NCBI RefSeq assembly: GCF_002414845.1
Contig: NZ_DIAX01000045.1
Location: forward strand, 51,848-115,847
Reading direction: 5' to 3'
DNA length: 64,000 nt
DNA from: Gordonia sp. UBA5067
GTDB lineage: Bacteria; Actinomycetota; Actinomycetes; Mycobacteriales; Mycobacteriaceae
Shown here: one piece after another, positions 17,408 through 26,236 of the stretch
Position numbering within the stretch: the first letter of the stretch is position 1
Layout: each line of letters begins with the position of its first letter
The notes under the pieces: model-generated
What the model was told of the DNA's origin: nothing
What the model saw: the letters and a program-made list of their open reading frames with translations, nothing else
Database searches by the model: none
Position numbers and translations under genes: made by a program

Positions 17408-18586
17408 ATGATCGGAGCAAACGAACGAAGCATTGCGGCGCGCCGGATCGCCGCGGCCGTCATGGTCGGCGCGCTGGTCCTCGTGGTCGCCGGCGCCGCC
17501 GGCCAGTTCCTCGGCTGGTTCAAGTCGACGGTGCCGGTGACGGTGGTGGCGCCGCGCGCCGGACTGGTGATGAATCCCGACGCCAAGGTGAAGTTGCGCG
17601 GTGTCGAGGTGGGGCGGGTGCGGTCGATCACCGAACAGGACGGGCATGCCGTGCTCGCCCTGGCGATCAACAGCGACCAGCTGCGCGACATCCCCGGCAA
17701 CGTCACCGCCGACATCAAGTCGAACACGATCTTCGGTGCCAAAGCGGTCACGCTCGTCGAACCCGCCGAAGGCGCCGCCGGAACGCTGCAATCCGGCGCG
17801 ACGATTGACGCCAAGCACGTCACCGTCGAGCTGAACACGGTGTACCAGCGCTTGGTCACCATCCTGGCGGAGTTGCAGCCGGACAAGCTCAATGCGGCGG
17901 TCGGGGCGATTACCACCGCCCTCGACGGCAACGGCGACGCGATCGGCCGGGGCATCGACAGCCTGTCCAGGCTGCTGGGCAAGACAAATCCGCACCTGGG
18001 CGAGTTGACCACGCTGATCAACGAGACATCGGCGACGATGAACCTCTACGCGGGTGCGATGCCGAACCTGATGCGAACCGTTGACAATGCGGTATTCCTG
18101 GGCAATACCCTGCTGGACAACCGGTCCAACTTCGACGCGCTGTTGGTCAACGCCACCGGCATGGCCAACACCGGCAACGGGATGATTGAGCCGAAGAAGG
18201 CCCAGGTCATTGCGATGCTCAACGACTCGAACCCGACGATGGCGCTGCTCGGCTACAACGCGCCGGGCATCGCCTGCTTCATTCGTACCGCTGCGGCGGG
18301 ATTGAAGATCGGCGCCCCGATCTTCGGTCTCAACGACGGTGTCCTCAAGCTCAATGCCGGTCTACTGCCCGGCAAGGACCAGTACCAGTACCCAGAGGAC
18401 CTGCCCCAGGTTCGCGGGGCGGCCCCGCCGACCTGCGAGAACGGCCTGTCCAATCCACGTACCAAGACCAAGGCGAACTTCCTCGTGATCGACAACGCAC
18501 CGCGGCCCTACCAGCCGCGTACTCAGCCGAAGCTGAACACGTCCAAGGTTTTCCAGTTGCTGTTCGGAGCACCGCCTCGTGGATAG
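17408..18586 (+). CDS. mce4A: Mce4A sterol importer substrate-binding subunit
   Basis: A 392-residue MCE-domain protein, first subunit of the Mce4 hetero-oligomer that carries cholesterol across the periplasm. Layout: short basic N-terminus, one transmembrane anchor (AAVMVGALVLVVAGAAG, about residues 15-32), the MCE domain with PRAGLVMNPDAKVKLRGVEVGRV, then a long helical region and a cysteine-containing C-terminal part (IACFIRTA, PPTCENG). I chose the ATG at 17408, four bases after yrbE4B; the frame is open upstream inside yrbE4B. The 3' end overlaps mce4B. Confidence 0.92.
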   Translation: MIGANERSIAARRIAAAVMVGALVLVVAGAAGQFLGWFKSTVPVTVVAPRAGLVMNPDAKVKLRGVEVGRVRSITEQDGHAVLALAINSDQLRDIPGNVTADIKSNTIFGAKAVTLVEPAEGAAGTLQSGATIDAKHVTVELNTVYQRLVTILAELQPDKLNAAVGAITTALDGNGDAIGRGIDSLSRLLGKTNPHLGELTTLINETSATMNLYAGAMPNLMRTVDNAVFLGNTLLDNRSNFDALLVNATGMANTGNGMIEPKKAQVIAMLNDSNPTMALLGYNAPGIACFIRTAAAGLKIGAPIFGLNDGVLKLNAGLLPGKDQYQYPEDLPQVRGAAPPTCENGLSNPRTKTKANFLVIDNAPRPYQPRTQPKLNTSKVFQLLFGAPPRG

Positions 18587-19640
18587 TCGCGCGCGCGAGT
18601 TTCGCGCCACAGTCATCAAACTCGGTGCCTTCGGCACCGCCATGGTGCTCGTCTTCGCCGGGCTGGTGGCCGTCTTCAGCAGCTTCCAAGGCAGCCGGAC
18701 CCACTCCTATTCGGCACTGTTCACCAGTGCCTCGGCGATCAAGACCGGCGCCAAGGTGAAGATCGCCGGCGTCGACGTCGGTTCGGTTCGCGACGTGGGA
18801 CTGACCGGTGACAACGTGGCCCGGCTGGGGTTCTCGGTGGACCGGAAGTATCCGCTGCCCAAGTCGGTGCAGGCACTCATCCGCTACGAGAACCTCACCG
18901 GTGACCGATATGTCGAGTTGCGCCGCGGCGCCGGCGACCCGGGACAGGCCCTTTCCCCCGGTTCGACGCTGCCGGTCACGCAGACCGAGCCGGCCCTGGA
19001 TCTCGACAAGTTGCTGGGCGGGTTCAAACCGCTGTTCCGGACTCTGGACGGCAAGCAGGTCAACGAGTTGTCCGGCAGTTTGATCCACGTGTTCCAAGAC
19101 GAGCAGATGGGCCCGGCCCTCAACCAGCTGTTGGGTATGACGGCTCAGCTCACCGACGCCCTCGCTGATCGTGACCAGTTGATCGGTTCGGTCATCGACA
19201 ACCTGAACTCGATGCTGAGCACATTGGACGCCGATCGGACCGGGCTGATCGACAGCATCGACCGCCTCGAAGGTCTCATGACCGGGCTGGCCGGCCAGAA
19301 GGAGATCATCGGGTCGTCCTTGACGTCGACCGCCGCGGTCGCGACCGACATGGCCCGCCTGCTCGGCGATACGCGGCCGGGCCTGCAGAACATGGTGCGC
19401 AATCTCGGTCGCACCTCCGAGGAGGTCATCCGCGGCGAGGACTTCATCCGGCCGCTGCTGTCCCGCCTGCCCGGGGACTTCAAGAGCCTGTCCAACCTGG
19501 GCAGTTATGGCGCGTGGCTGCAGATCTGGATCTGTCGTCAGCGACTGATCTTCGGTGCACCGGGCACGCCGCAGTTGATCATCCCGACCATCGACGCGCT
19601 GGGCGACACCCAGAAGGCCGGCGGAAGGTGCCAGATGTGA
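18579..19640 (+). CDS. mce4B: Mce4B MCE-family subunit
   Basis: A 353-residue MCE-family protein. It has a basic N-terminus, one anchor helix (FGTAMVLVFAGLVAVF), an MCE domain containing IKTGAKVKIAGVDVGSVRDVG, and LTGDRYVELRRG. A helical rod with repeated Asp/Leu-rich turns (ADRDQLIGSVIDNLNSML) follows, with a terminal CRQRLIFGAPGTPQ segment. The GTG start overlaps mce4A by eight bases and the stop overlaps mce4C by four. Length and order match M. tuberculosis Mce4B. Confidence 0.92.
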   Translation: MDSRAREFRATVIKLGAFGTAMVLVFAGLVAVFSSFQGSRTHSYSALFTSASAIKTGAKVKIAGVDVGSVRDVGLTGDNVARLGFSVDRKYPLPKSVQALIRYENLTGDRYVELRRGAGDPGQALSPGSTLPVTQTEPALDLDKLLGGFKPLFRTLDGKQVNELSGSLIHVFQDEQMGPALNQLLGMTAQLTDALADRDQLIGSVIDNLNSMLSTLDADRTGLIDSIDRLEGLMTGLAGQKEIIGSSLTSTAAVATDMARLLGDTRPGLQNMVRNLGRTSEEVIRGEDFIRPLLSRLPGDFKSLSNLGSYGAWLQIWICRQRLIFGAPGTPQLIIPTIDALGDTQKAGGRCQM

Positions 19641-20833
19641 CCGACTCGCCTCCCGAAGTCCACCGCAGCGGCTCGAACTCCGCCGATGTCGAACGCGATT
19701 CCGCGCGCGGTCAGCGCACCCGCGCAAAGACCGGCATCATCGGCTTCCTCGTGATCGGCCTAGTGGTGCTGACCGCACTCCAAATGAACAATTTGCCGTT
19801 CCTGGCGCCGGTGAGCACGTATCGGGCCTTCTTCGACGACGCGGGCGGTCTGGTGCCCGGTGATGTCGTCGCGGTCGCCGGCGTCAACATCGGCAGCGTC
19901 GAGAACATCGCGCTGGCCAACACCCCCGATGGTACGAAGGCTGCGGTACGGTTCCGGATCAACGACAAGGTCAACCTCGGTGTCGACACGCAGGCGGCAA
20001 TCAAGACCGAGACCGTGCTGGGCCGGCGCAACCTCACCCTGATCCCCCACGGCCCCGGCCGGATCTTGCCCGGCGGGGAGATTGCAAACGAGAACACCGT
20101 CGCGCCGTATTCGCTGACCGATGCCCTCGACAATGCCTCGGGCACCCTCGAGGAGACCGATACCGATCAGCTGCGCGTCGCGGTCGACACGCTGTCGCGG
20201 ACCTTCTCCGCGACGCCGGCCTCGGTGCGCGGCGCCGTCGACGGCGTCGCCCGGCTGTCCCAGGTGATCGCCGACCGGGATAAGTCGCTGCGCGAACTAT
20301 TGGGCCGGGCAGATCGGGTCAGCGCGGTGCTCGGCGATCGCAATGATCAGGTGAATCGCCTGCTGTTGAATGCAAACGCCCTGTTGGGCGAGCTGCAGAG
20401 CCGGTCCAACGCTCTCGACGAGATCATCACCGGTGCGCGCGACGTCACTACCCAGATCCGGGGCTTCATCGCGGAGAACAACGCGCAACTCGCACCGGTG
20501 CTCGCGAAACTCGACCGGGTGATGCAGATTCTCATCGACAAGAAGTCCGATCTGACCCAGGCGATCGACCGGCTCGGCCCGTACGCGAATCTGCTCGGCG
20601 AAGCAGTCGCCTCTGGTCCGTACTTCTCGTCCCTGGTCGGCGTGCCGACGTTCGGTGACTACACAGCGGTCTTCATGAAGGCGCTCCAGCGCAAGTACCC
20701 AGAGATATTCCAGGCGTTCTGGTTCACCGGGGGTAACTTCGACCCGACGCGTTACCGCATCGAACCCGGGTTCGACCCGAATAAGCCGAGGCCGCCAGCG
20801 CCGAAGATCGAATACCCGAAGCCGGGGAGGTAG
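19637..20833 (+). CDS. mce4C: Mce4C MCE-family subunit
   Basis: A 398-residue MCE-family protein with a long polar N-terminus rich in Ser/Arg, one anchor helix (GIIGFLVIGLVVLTALQM), an MCE domain with GLVPGDVVAVAGVNIGSVENI and VLGRRNLTLIP, then an extended coiled-coil-like region (RNDQVNRLLLNANALLGEL). The C-terminal tail is proline-rich (NKPRPPAPKIEYPKP). I chose the GTG at 19637 because it overlaps the mce4B stop as GTGA; the longer upstream frame lies inside mce4B. Co-translated with its neighbours. Confidence 0.9.
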   Translation: MTDSPPEVHRSGSNSADVERDSARGQRTRAKTGIIGFLVIGLVVLTALQMNNLPFLAPVSTYRAFFDDAGGLVPGDVVAVAGVNIGSVENIALANTPDGTKAAVRFRINDKVNLGVDTQAAIKTETVLGRRNLTLIPHGPGRILPGGEIANENTVAPYSLTDALDNASGTLEETDTDQLRVAVDTLSRTFSATPASVRGAVDGVARLSQVIADRDKSLRELLGRADRVSAVLGDRNDQVNRLLLNANALLGELQSRSNALDEIITGARDVTTQIRGFIAENNAQLAPVLAKLDRVMQILIDKKSDLTQAIDRLGPYANLLGEAVASGPYFSSLVGVPTFGDYTAVFMKALQRKYPEIFQAFWFTGGNFDPTRYRIEPGFDPNKPRPPAPKIEYPKPGR

Positions 20834-20836
20834 GGC

Positions 20837-22096
20837 ATGACGTACGCAAAACGGATGTGGCTCTCGGCAATTGCCGTCCTCACCGCGCTGCTGATCCTGG
20901 TGGTGGGCTACTTCGGGTTCCAGAAGGCGACCACCGACACGGTCACCGCCTACTTCCGCTCGGTGAGTGGGCTGTTCGCCGGCGATCCGGTGCGGGTACT
21001 CGGTGTCAACGTCGGGCGCGTGGTCTCGATCGAACCGCAGTCCGATGCGGTCAAGGTCCGGATGCGTCTGCATCGCTCGGTTGACGTCCCGGCCGACGCG
21101 AAGGCGCTGATCATCGCGCAATCGCTGGTCTCCGGTCGTTTCGTCCAGCTCGCTCCGGTCTACTCCAGTGGGCCCAAACTGGTTGGCGGCGCCGACATTC
21201 CGATGAACCGGACGGCCGTTCCCATGGAGTGGGACGATCTCAAAATGCAGCTGACCCGGCTCACCGACGCGATCGGGCCGGACAGCACTGGAAGTAGCAC
21301 CGCCACTCGGGCACTCGGCGTCGCCGATCGCAACCTCGAGGGCAATGGCGAGTCGATCAACAAGTCGATCAGGCAGATGTCCAAGGTGATGGGCACCCTG
21401 TCGGCGGGGCGCGGTGACCTGTTCTCAACGATTCGCAGTCTGCAGAAGCTGACCGAGGCATTGTCGTCGAGCCATGAGCAACTGATGCAGTTCAACGGCC
21501 GGATCGCCTCGGTCTCCGCGGTCTTGTCCAACACCGATGGCCTCAATGACGCGCTGCGCGGGCTCGACTCGGCGATGACCGATATCAAGAAGTTCCTCGA
21601 CACCAACGGGGCGGCGATGACGTCGTCGGTCCAGCAGATCGCCACCGCCACGAATCTGGTGCGCGAGAAGGATGCGCAACTGCGCGGCCTGCTGCACTCG
21701 GCACCCACGCAGCTCTCCAACTTCTACAACATCTACAACCCGTTGACCGGTTCGCTCGGCGGCATCTTCGGGCTGGGTATGGGCTCGAACCTCATAACAC
21801 TGCTGTGCGGCACCATGGAGGCCAACAATCGGCCCGGACAGAGTCAGGCCGAGGTCGACAAGTGTGTCGATGTGCTGGCGCCGGTACTCAAGTCGCTGGT
21901 GATGAACTACCCGCCGTTCTTGATCAACCCCGTTCAGGGCCAGAATGCGCTGCCGCGCCAGATCAGCTACCAGAACGCCGACGTCAAAGCGCGTGCCCAG
22001 CAGGGCATTCGGGATCTCGATGAACAGACCCGCCGGTCCAATGGACTGCCGAACCCGCTGGGTGGAATGTTGGTGCCTTACGGAGCGGAGCGGTAG
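20837..22096 (+). CDS. mce4D: Mce4D MCE-family subunit
   Basis: A 419-residue MCE-family protein. N-terminal anchor helix (LSAIAVLTALLILVVGYFGF), MCE domain with SGLFAGDPVRVLGVNVGRVVSI and SLVSGRFVQLAPVY, helical rod with INKSIRQMSKVMGTL and SSHEQLMQFNGRIASVSAVLSN repeats, and a C-terminal globular part containing LLCGTMEANNRPGQ. It begins three bases after mce4C and its stop shares a base with the mce4E GTG. M. tuberculosis Mce4D is somewhat longer, so this one has a shorter tail. Confidence 0.9.
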   Translation: MTYAKRMWLSAIAVLTALLILVVGYFGFQKATTDTVTAYFRSVSGLFAGDPVRVLGVNVGRVVSIEPQSDAVKVRMRLHRSVDVPADAKALIIAQSLVSGRFVQLAPVYSSGPKLVGGADIPMNRTAVPMEWDDLKMQLTRLTDAIGPDSTGSSTATRALGVADRNLEGNGESINKSIRQMSKVMGTLSAGRGDLFSTIRSLQKLTEALSSSHEQLMQFNGRIASVSAVLSNTDGLNDALRGLDSAMTDIKKFLDTNGAAMTSSVQQIATATNLVREKDAQLRGLLHSAPTQLSNFYNIYNPLTGSLGGIFGLGMGSNLITLLCGTMEANNRPGQSQAEVDKCVDVLAPVLKSLVMNYPPFLINPVQGQNALPRQISYQNADVKARAQQGIRDLDEQTRRSNGLPNPLGGMLVPYGAER

Positions 22097-23352
22097 TGGG
22101 AACGACGATGATGAGGCGCCGTGCGGCCGCGGCGGTGGTCCTGGGGACCGCGGTGGCGACCGGCCTCGTGGGGTGCGGCTTCGGCGGCGCCAATACTATT
22201 CCTGTTCCAGGGGCCCCCGGGACCGGCGGCGGCTCCTATCGGATCAGCGCGATTGTGCCGACTGCGGCCGGGTTGGTGACCAATGCGCCGATCATGCTCG
22301 CTGATGCCACGATCGGTTCGATCGGATCGATCACGGTTGACAACTGGAATGCCCGACTGGAGATGCGTCTCAACAAGGGCGCCCAGGTGCCCCAGGGCTC
22401 CCAGGTGATGGTCGGGATGACCAGCGTCCTGGGATCTCAGCACCTGCAGATCCTCCAGCCCGACAATCCGACCGGTTCGATGATGCGTGCCGGCGACACC
22501 ATTCCGCTGGCCAAGTGCCCGGAGCAAAAGAACCTGAGCCCGACCGCCGCGCCGGGTCAGCAAATTCCTGATGTCAGTGTGGCGCAGCAGGTTTCGGCAT
22601 GTACCTTCCCGACCACCGAGCAGGTTCTCAGTTCGTTGTCGGTTGTCCTCAACGGTGGTGGGCTGTCGCAGTTCGGCGACATCGTCACCGAGGTGAATAA
22701 GACCTTCAACGGCCGTCAGGACACGATCGCGAAGCTGGTGCCGCGGCTCAACCGGCTCGTCGGGACCCTCAACGCGCAGCGGGACGACATCATCGGCGCG
22801 ATCGACGGTCTCGACCGGCTGACCGCGACGATGAATGCGCAGCGCCCGACGATCGAGAAGGCACTGGCCGACAGCCCGCGCATCCTGCAGTTGCTCGTCG
22901 ATCAACGCCAGCAACTCGTTGACACCCTTGGTGCCATCGGGAAGCTATCGTCCACCGCGGACGACATCCTCAAGGCCAACGGCGATGACATCCGGCTCGC
23001 CGTGAAGTCGTTGGTGCCCACGCTCGACCAGTTGCAGTCCACCGGGCCGGCGCTGACCCAATCGCTCGGTGTACTGCTGACGTTCCCGTTCCCGGAGACG
23101 GCTATCAGCAAGGTTGTCAAAGGCGACTACGCCAACACCGACCTCAACCTGGATCTGACTTTCGCGCGACTGGGTGCGGGTCTGTTCCCGGCTGCCCTCG
23201 GCAGCAGGATCCTGGGTCCCGAAGCTATCGCCGGTCGCCCCGCGGGCGCCGCACGGCGCGGCCTCAACCCGTTCCAGTCGCCGATGGAGCGCGGTCAGCC
23301 GGCTAATAAGCCCACCGTGCGTAAGCCGAACGGGGGGTCGGCACCGCGATGA
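22096..23352 (+). CDS. mce4E: Mce4E lipoprotein subunit (LprN-like)
   Basis: A 418-residue MCE-family lipoprotein, the only subunit of the set with a lipobox. The signal peptide has MMRRRAAAA basic residues, a hydrophobic stretch, and LVGC at residues 24-27 for lipid attachment. The MCE domain follows with AAGLVTNAPIMLADATIGSIGSI, then MTSVLGSQHLQIL and a helical rod. A pair of cysteines (KCPEQ, SACTF) could form a disulphide. The C-terminal tail is Gly/Pro/Asn-rich and disordered-looking. The GTG shares a base with the mce4D stop; ATGs at 22108 and 22111 are alternatives. Confidence 0.9.
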   Translation: MGTTMMRRRAAAAVVLGTAVATGLVGCGFGGANTIPVPGAPGTGGGSYRISAIVPTAAGLVTNAPIMLADATIGSIGSITVDNWNARLEMRLNKGAQVPQGSQVMVGMTSVLGSQHLQILQPDNPTGSMMRAGDTIPLAKCPEQKNLSPTAAPGQQIPDVSVAQQVSACTFPTTEQVLSSLSVVLNGGGLSQFGDIVTEVNKTFNGRQDTIAKLVPRLNRLVGTLNAQRDDIIGAIDGLDRLTATMNAQRPTIEKALADSPRILQLLVDQRQQLVDTLGAIGKLSSTADDILKANGDDIRLAVKSLVPTLDQLQSTGPALTQSLGVLLTFPFPETAISKVVKGDYANTDLNLDLTFARLGAGLFPAALGSRILGPEAIAGRPAGAARRGLNPFQSPMERGQPANKPTVRKPNGGSAPR

Positions 23353-24830
23353 AGATCACGAACTTCGTACGTACCCAGTTGATCATCTTTTCCGTGGTCA
23401 CCGCGATTGCGATGGTCGCGATGGCCGTCTTGTACATCCGGATCCCGGCGATGGCCGGCCTCGGCGTCTACCGCGTGAACCTCGATCTGCCGTCCACCGG
23501 CGGGCTGTATCAGAACGCCAACGTCAGCTTCCGCGGCGTGAACGTCGGGAAGGTTGACTCGGTCACGCTCAATGGCGCCGGAGTACGGGCCAGGCTCACG
23601 ATCGACTCATCGGCGAAGATCCCCGACAACTCGCATGCCTCGGTCCGATCGGTGTCGGCGGTGGGTGAGCAGTTCGTCGAATTCGCGCCGCCGCCGACGC
23701 CGTCGACGGCCAATCTCGGCAACAATGCGACGGTCGCCAGTACCGACGTGCCGGTCGAGATCTCGACGATGCTGGATCAGGCCGACCGGCTACTTGTCGA
23801 TGTCGGCGACTCCAAGCTGCGCTCGGTGATGGATGAGGCGTTCAAGGCTTTCAACGGCACCGGCGAGGACTTGCAGCGCCTGCTCGACTCGATGACGCTG
23901 CTCACCGACGACGCGTACAAGAACTCCGATGCGATGATCGCGCTCGTCCGCGAGGCCGGCGACGTCATGTCGACACAGAACCAAACGGCCGATTCGGTCC
24001 GCGCCTGGACGTCGAACATGACCAAGGTGACCGATCAGCTGCGCACGAACAAGCCGCAGATCACCGGAATCCTGGCTAAGGGCCCCGGGGTTACCAGGGG
24101 CGCGGGGCAGCTTTTCGACTCGATGCGGATGTCGTTTCCCCTCCTGGTGGACAATCTGGGCACCACGGCTAAGACGATGGCCGTGTACCACCCGAACATG
24201 CGCCAGATCCTGGTGCTGTACCCGCGCCTGCTGGACGTCCTCATGACCGCGGTGAACACCGGCGATGTGGAACGATACGGTGCAAACGCCGATTTCGCGC
24301 TGGGCTTCCAGGACCCGGGCACGTGCACCGTGGGATTCCTGCCGTACGACCAGTGGCGACCCGCTTCGGCGCAGACCCCGCGGGACCTGCCGCCGGGCCT
24401 TCTCTGCCGTGTTCCGCAGGATCAGAACCTTGCCGTGCGAGGCAGCCGAAACTTCCCGTGTGTAGAGTTCCCGGGCCGGCGCGCGCCGACGCCGGAGGAG
24501 TGTCGCACCGGGTACAAGCCGCTCGCCAAGCAGAATTCACCCTTCCCGAACGGCCTACCGTTCGGCCTGAAGTGGCAGGGTCCGGGGTCGGGCCCCGGGA
24601 TGGCGCCGGCGAGCCACACCCCCGCGGGCGGCACCGGTACGGTGGTACCGGCGGGGCCGGCGCAGTTCCGCAAGGACGGCAATCAGCCCGCCGTGTACTC
24701 GACGACCTACGACCCCAAGACCGGGGACTACGTCGGGCCGGACGGGAAGATCTACAACGCGGGCCTCGGCAGGGACACGCGGGGGAAAACGACAACATGG
24801 CAACAGATGATGAACCCGACGATTCGGTGA
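23349..24830 (+). CDS. mce4F: Mce4F MCE-family subunit with Gly/Pro-rich tail
   Basis: A 493-residue MCE-family protein closing the mce4A-F set. Anchor helix (IIFSVVTAIAMVAMAVLYI), MCE domain with TGGLYQNANVSFRGVNVGKV and SAVGEQFVEF, helical rod, then a cysteine-containing C-terminal domain (DPGTCTVGFLPY, GLLCRVPQD, FPCVEFPG, EECRTG). After about residue 405 comes a Gly/Pro/Ala-rich stretch (GPGSGPGMAPASHTPAGG) and a short terminal domain with TYDPKTGDYVGPDGKIYNAG. The ATG overlaps mce4E by four bases; the 3' end overlaps the next gene by 34 bases. Confidence 0.92.
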   Translation: MKITNFVRTQLIIFSVVTAIAMVAMAVLYIRIPAMAGLGVYRVNLDLPSTGGLYQNANVSFRGVNVGKVDSVTLNGAGVRARLTIDSSAKIPDNSHASVRSVSAVGEQFVEFAPPPTPSTANLGNNATVASTDVPVEISTMLDQADRLLVDVGDSKLRSVMDEAFKAFNGTGEDLQRLLDSMTLLTDDAYKNSDAMIALVREAGDVMSTQNQTADSVRAWTSNMTKVTDQLRTNKPQITGILAKGPGVTRGAGQLFDSMRMSFPLLVDNLGTTAKTMAVYHPNMRQILVLYPRLLDVLMTAVNTGDVERYGANADFALGFQDPGTCTVGFLPYDQWRPASAQTPRDLPPGLLCRVPQDQNLAVRGSRNFPCVEFPGRRAPTPEECRTGYKPLAKQNSPFPNGLPFGLKWQGPGSGPGMAPASHTPAGGTGTVVPAGPAQFRKDGNQPAVYSTTYDPKTGDYVGPDGKIYNAGLGRDTRGKTTTWQQMMNPTIR

Positions 24831-25573
24831 GTGAGCCGGCATCGACATCGCAAGACGAGCAACACCGGCCCACCGTCGACGACGGGGCTGAGGCCCGGCG
24901 CGCGAAGAAGAGTGCTGCGCCTGTTCGGGTGGCGCCGCTGCGCCGCCGGCCGAAGGTGAAGCCCAGATCCGACCAGGCGTCGCCGACGGCCGAGACGGGG
25001 CCGCCACTTGCGGCGGACGAGGCGACGGCGGACGAGGCGACGGCGAAGCCGGCGAAGGCCGCGTCCTTTGTGACGGTTGACCGTGCCGATCCCCGCACCA
25101 CCCTGAAGTGGCTTGCGACGACCGCGGTCGCCGTTGTACTCGTCGTAGCGTCGGTATTGCTCGCCGTCGGCGCGCACCGGCTTCAGCAGCGCCAGGACCT
25201 GCGGGCCGAGTATGACTCGTTCGCTCAGCAGGTGACGGTGAATCTGACGTCGTTGAACAAGTCCAACGTCGACGACATTCGCAAGACGCTGCTCGACAAG
25301 ACGAGTGGGACCGCGTACGAAAACCTCGAAATGGTGACCCAGCAGATCATCTCGCAGATCGAGCAGTTTGGGATCCAGACGCAGGGGCGGGTGTTGTCCA
25401 GTGCGGTCACGCTCGCCGACCCCGACTACGGGAAAGTGCTGATGGTACTGGGGTGGACGCAGCGTATCGGCAACGGCGCCGGTGACATCGAATCCCAGGT
25501 GTTCCGCTGGCGCGTCGAGATCCGGCGGATCAACGGCGCGCTGAAACTGACGAAGTTCGATTGGGTGTACTGA
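24797..25573 (+). CDS. Mce-associated membrane protein (Mas4A-like)
   Basis: A 258-residue Mce-associated protein. The first 110 residues are polar and low complexity, including an exact 15-base tandem duplication at 25013-25042 that encodes ADEATADEAT. One transmembrane helix follows (WLATTAVAVVLVVASVLLAV, about residues 110-131), then a periplasmic NTF2-like domain with FAQQVTVNLTSLNKSNVDDI and ending LTKFDWVY. Such proteins follow most mce operons and help stabilise the importer. I chose the ATG at 24797; it overlaps mce4F by 34 bases. It resembles the Mce4-associated gene pair Rv3493c/Rv3492c, whose exact one-to-one match I cannot fix. Confidence 0.82.
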   Translation: MATDDEPDDSVSEPASTSQDEQHRPTVDDGAEARRAKKSAAPVRVAPLRRRPKVKPRSDQASPTAETGPPLAADEATADEATAKPAKAASFVTVDRADPRTTLKWLATTAVAVVLVVASVLLAVGAHRLQQRQDLRAEYDSFAQQVTVNLTSLNKSNVDDIRKTLLDKTSGTAYENLEMVTQQIISQIEQFGIQTQGRVLSSAVTLADPDYGKVLMVLGWTQRIGNGAGDIESQVFRWRVEIRRINGALKLTKFDWVY

Positions 25574-26176
25574 GTGGTGACCGAGAAGAAGCAGAACAGC
25601 AAGCCGATGTCGCGGCCGAAGCCGGACGGCGCCACCCGTGTTTCCCCGGTGCTGCTGGTTGCGGTGGCGATCCTGGCCGCGCTGGTGGTCCTCACCGGCT
25701 TCCTGGGTTTTCGCTATTACCGGCTCGCGTCGCAGGAGTCGGCCCGCACCTCGTCGCTGGCCGCGGCGCAGGACTACGCGCAGACGATGTTCAGTTATGA
25801 GCCCGGCAACGTGGACGCGAAGATCGCGCGGGCACGGGGATTCGTTATCGACGGCGCTGCCAAGGAGTTCGACGAGCAGGTGAGCAAGCTCAAAATGGCG
25901 CACAACGTCAAGAGCAACGGCATCATCTCAAAGCTGGCCGTTGCCGACGCGGGCGTGGTGACCAATACCCGATCGAGCTCGACGGTCCTGCTGTTCCTCA
26001 ATCAGTCGGTCACCAGTGCCGCCGAGCCCAAGGTTCGCATCGATCCGAGCCGGGTTCAGTTCGCCATGGTCCGCAAGGGCGGCGACTGGAAGATCAACTC
26101 GATCGAGATCTTCACCGACGATTCGCTGCGCAAGATCGTCGAGCGCCAGTCGGCGCAACCCGCACCGCCCCGCTAA
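25574..26176 (+). CDS. Mce-associated membrane protein (Mas4B-like)
   Basis: A 200-residue Mce-associated protein: a short basic cytoplasmic N-terminus, one transmembrane helix (LLVAVAILAALVVLTGFLGF, about residues 27-46) and an extracytoplasmic NTF2-like domain (SLAAAQDYAQTMFSYEPGNVDAKI, VFLNQSVTS-type strands, ending KINSIEIFTDDSLRKIV). The GTG follows the previous stop directly; a second GTG is one codon later. Last gene of the mce4 operon. Its end faces the aldehyde dehydrogenase gene. Confidence 0.82.
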   Translation: MVTEKKQNSKPMSRPKPDGATRVSPVLLVAVAILAALVVLTGFLGFRYYRLASQESARTSSLAAAQDYAQTMFSYEPGNVDAKIARARGFVIDGAAKEFDEQVSKLKMAHNVKSNGIISKLAVADAGVVTNTRSSSTVLLFLNQSVTSAAEPKVRIDPSRVQFAMVRKGGDWKINSIEIFTDDSLRKIVERQSAQPAPPR

Positions 26177-26188
26177 CGCCCGCCGCGG

Positions 26189-26215
26189 GTGCCCGGTTTT
26201 CCGGCGTGTGTGCCC
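26189..26215. repeat. GTGCCC-N15-GTGCCC intergenic element
   Basis: GTGCCC at 26189-26194 and 26210-26215, exactly 21 bases apart, in the 60-base gap between the converging mce4 operon and aldehyde dehydrogenase gene. The spacing and core equal those of the element at 10491-10525 read on the minus strand. Possible dispersed gene-end repeat. Confidence 0.55.
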
Positions 26216-26236
26216 AACGGAGCGGACCTGGCGCGC

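Noticed and set aside
18351-19727. A 458-codon minus-strand frame across mce4A and mce4B
   Set aside because: Antisense to well-supported mce genes, with no family features.
24580-24660. G/C-rich repetitive stretch at the end of mce4F, considered as a possible frameshift
   Set aside because: The frame continues normally to a conserved-looking C-terminal segment and a stop; Gly/Pro tails are common in MceF.
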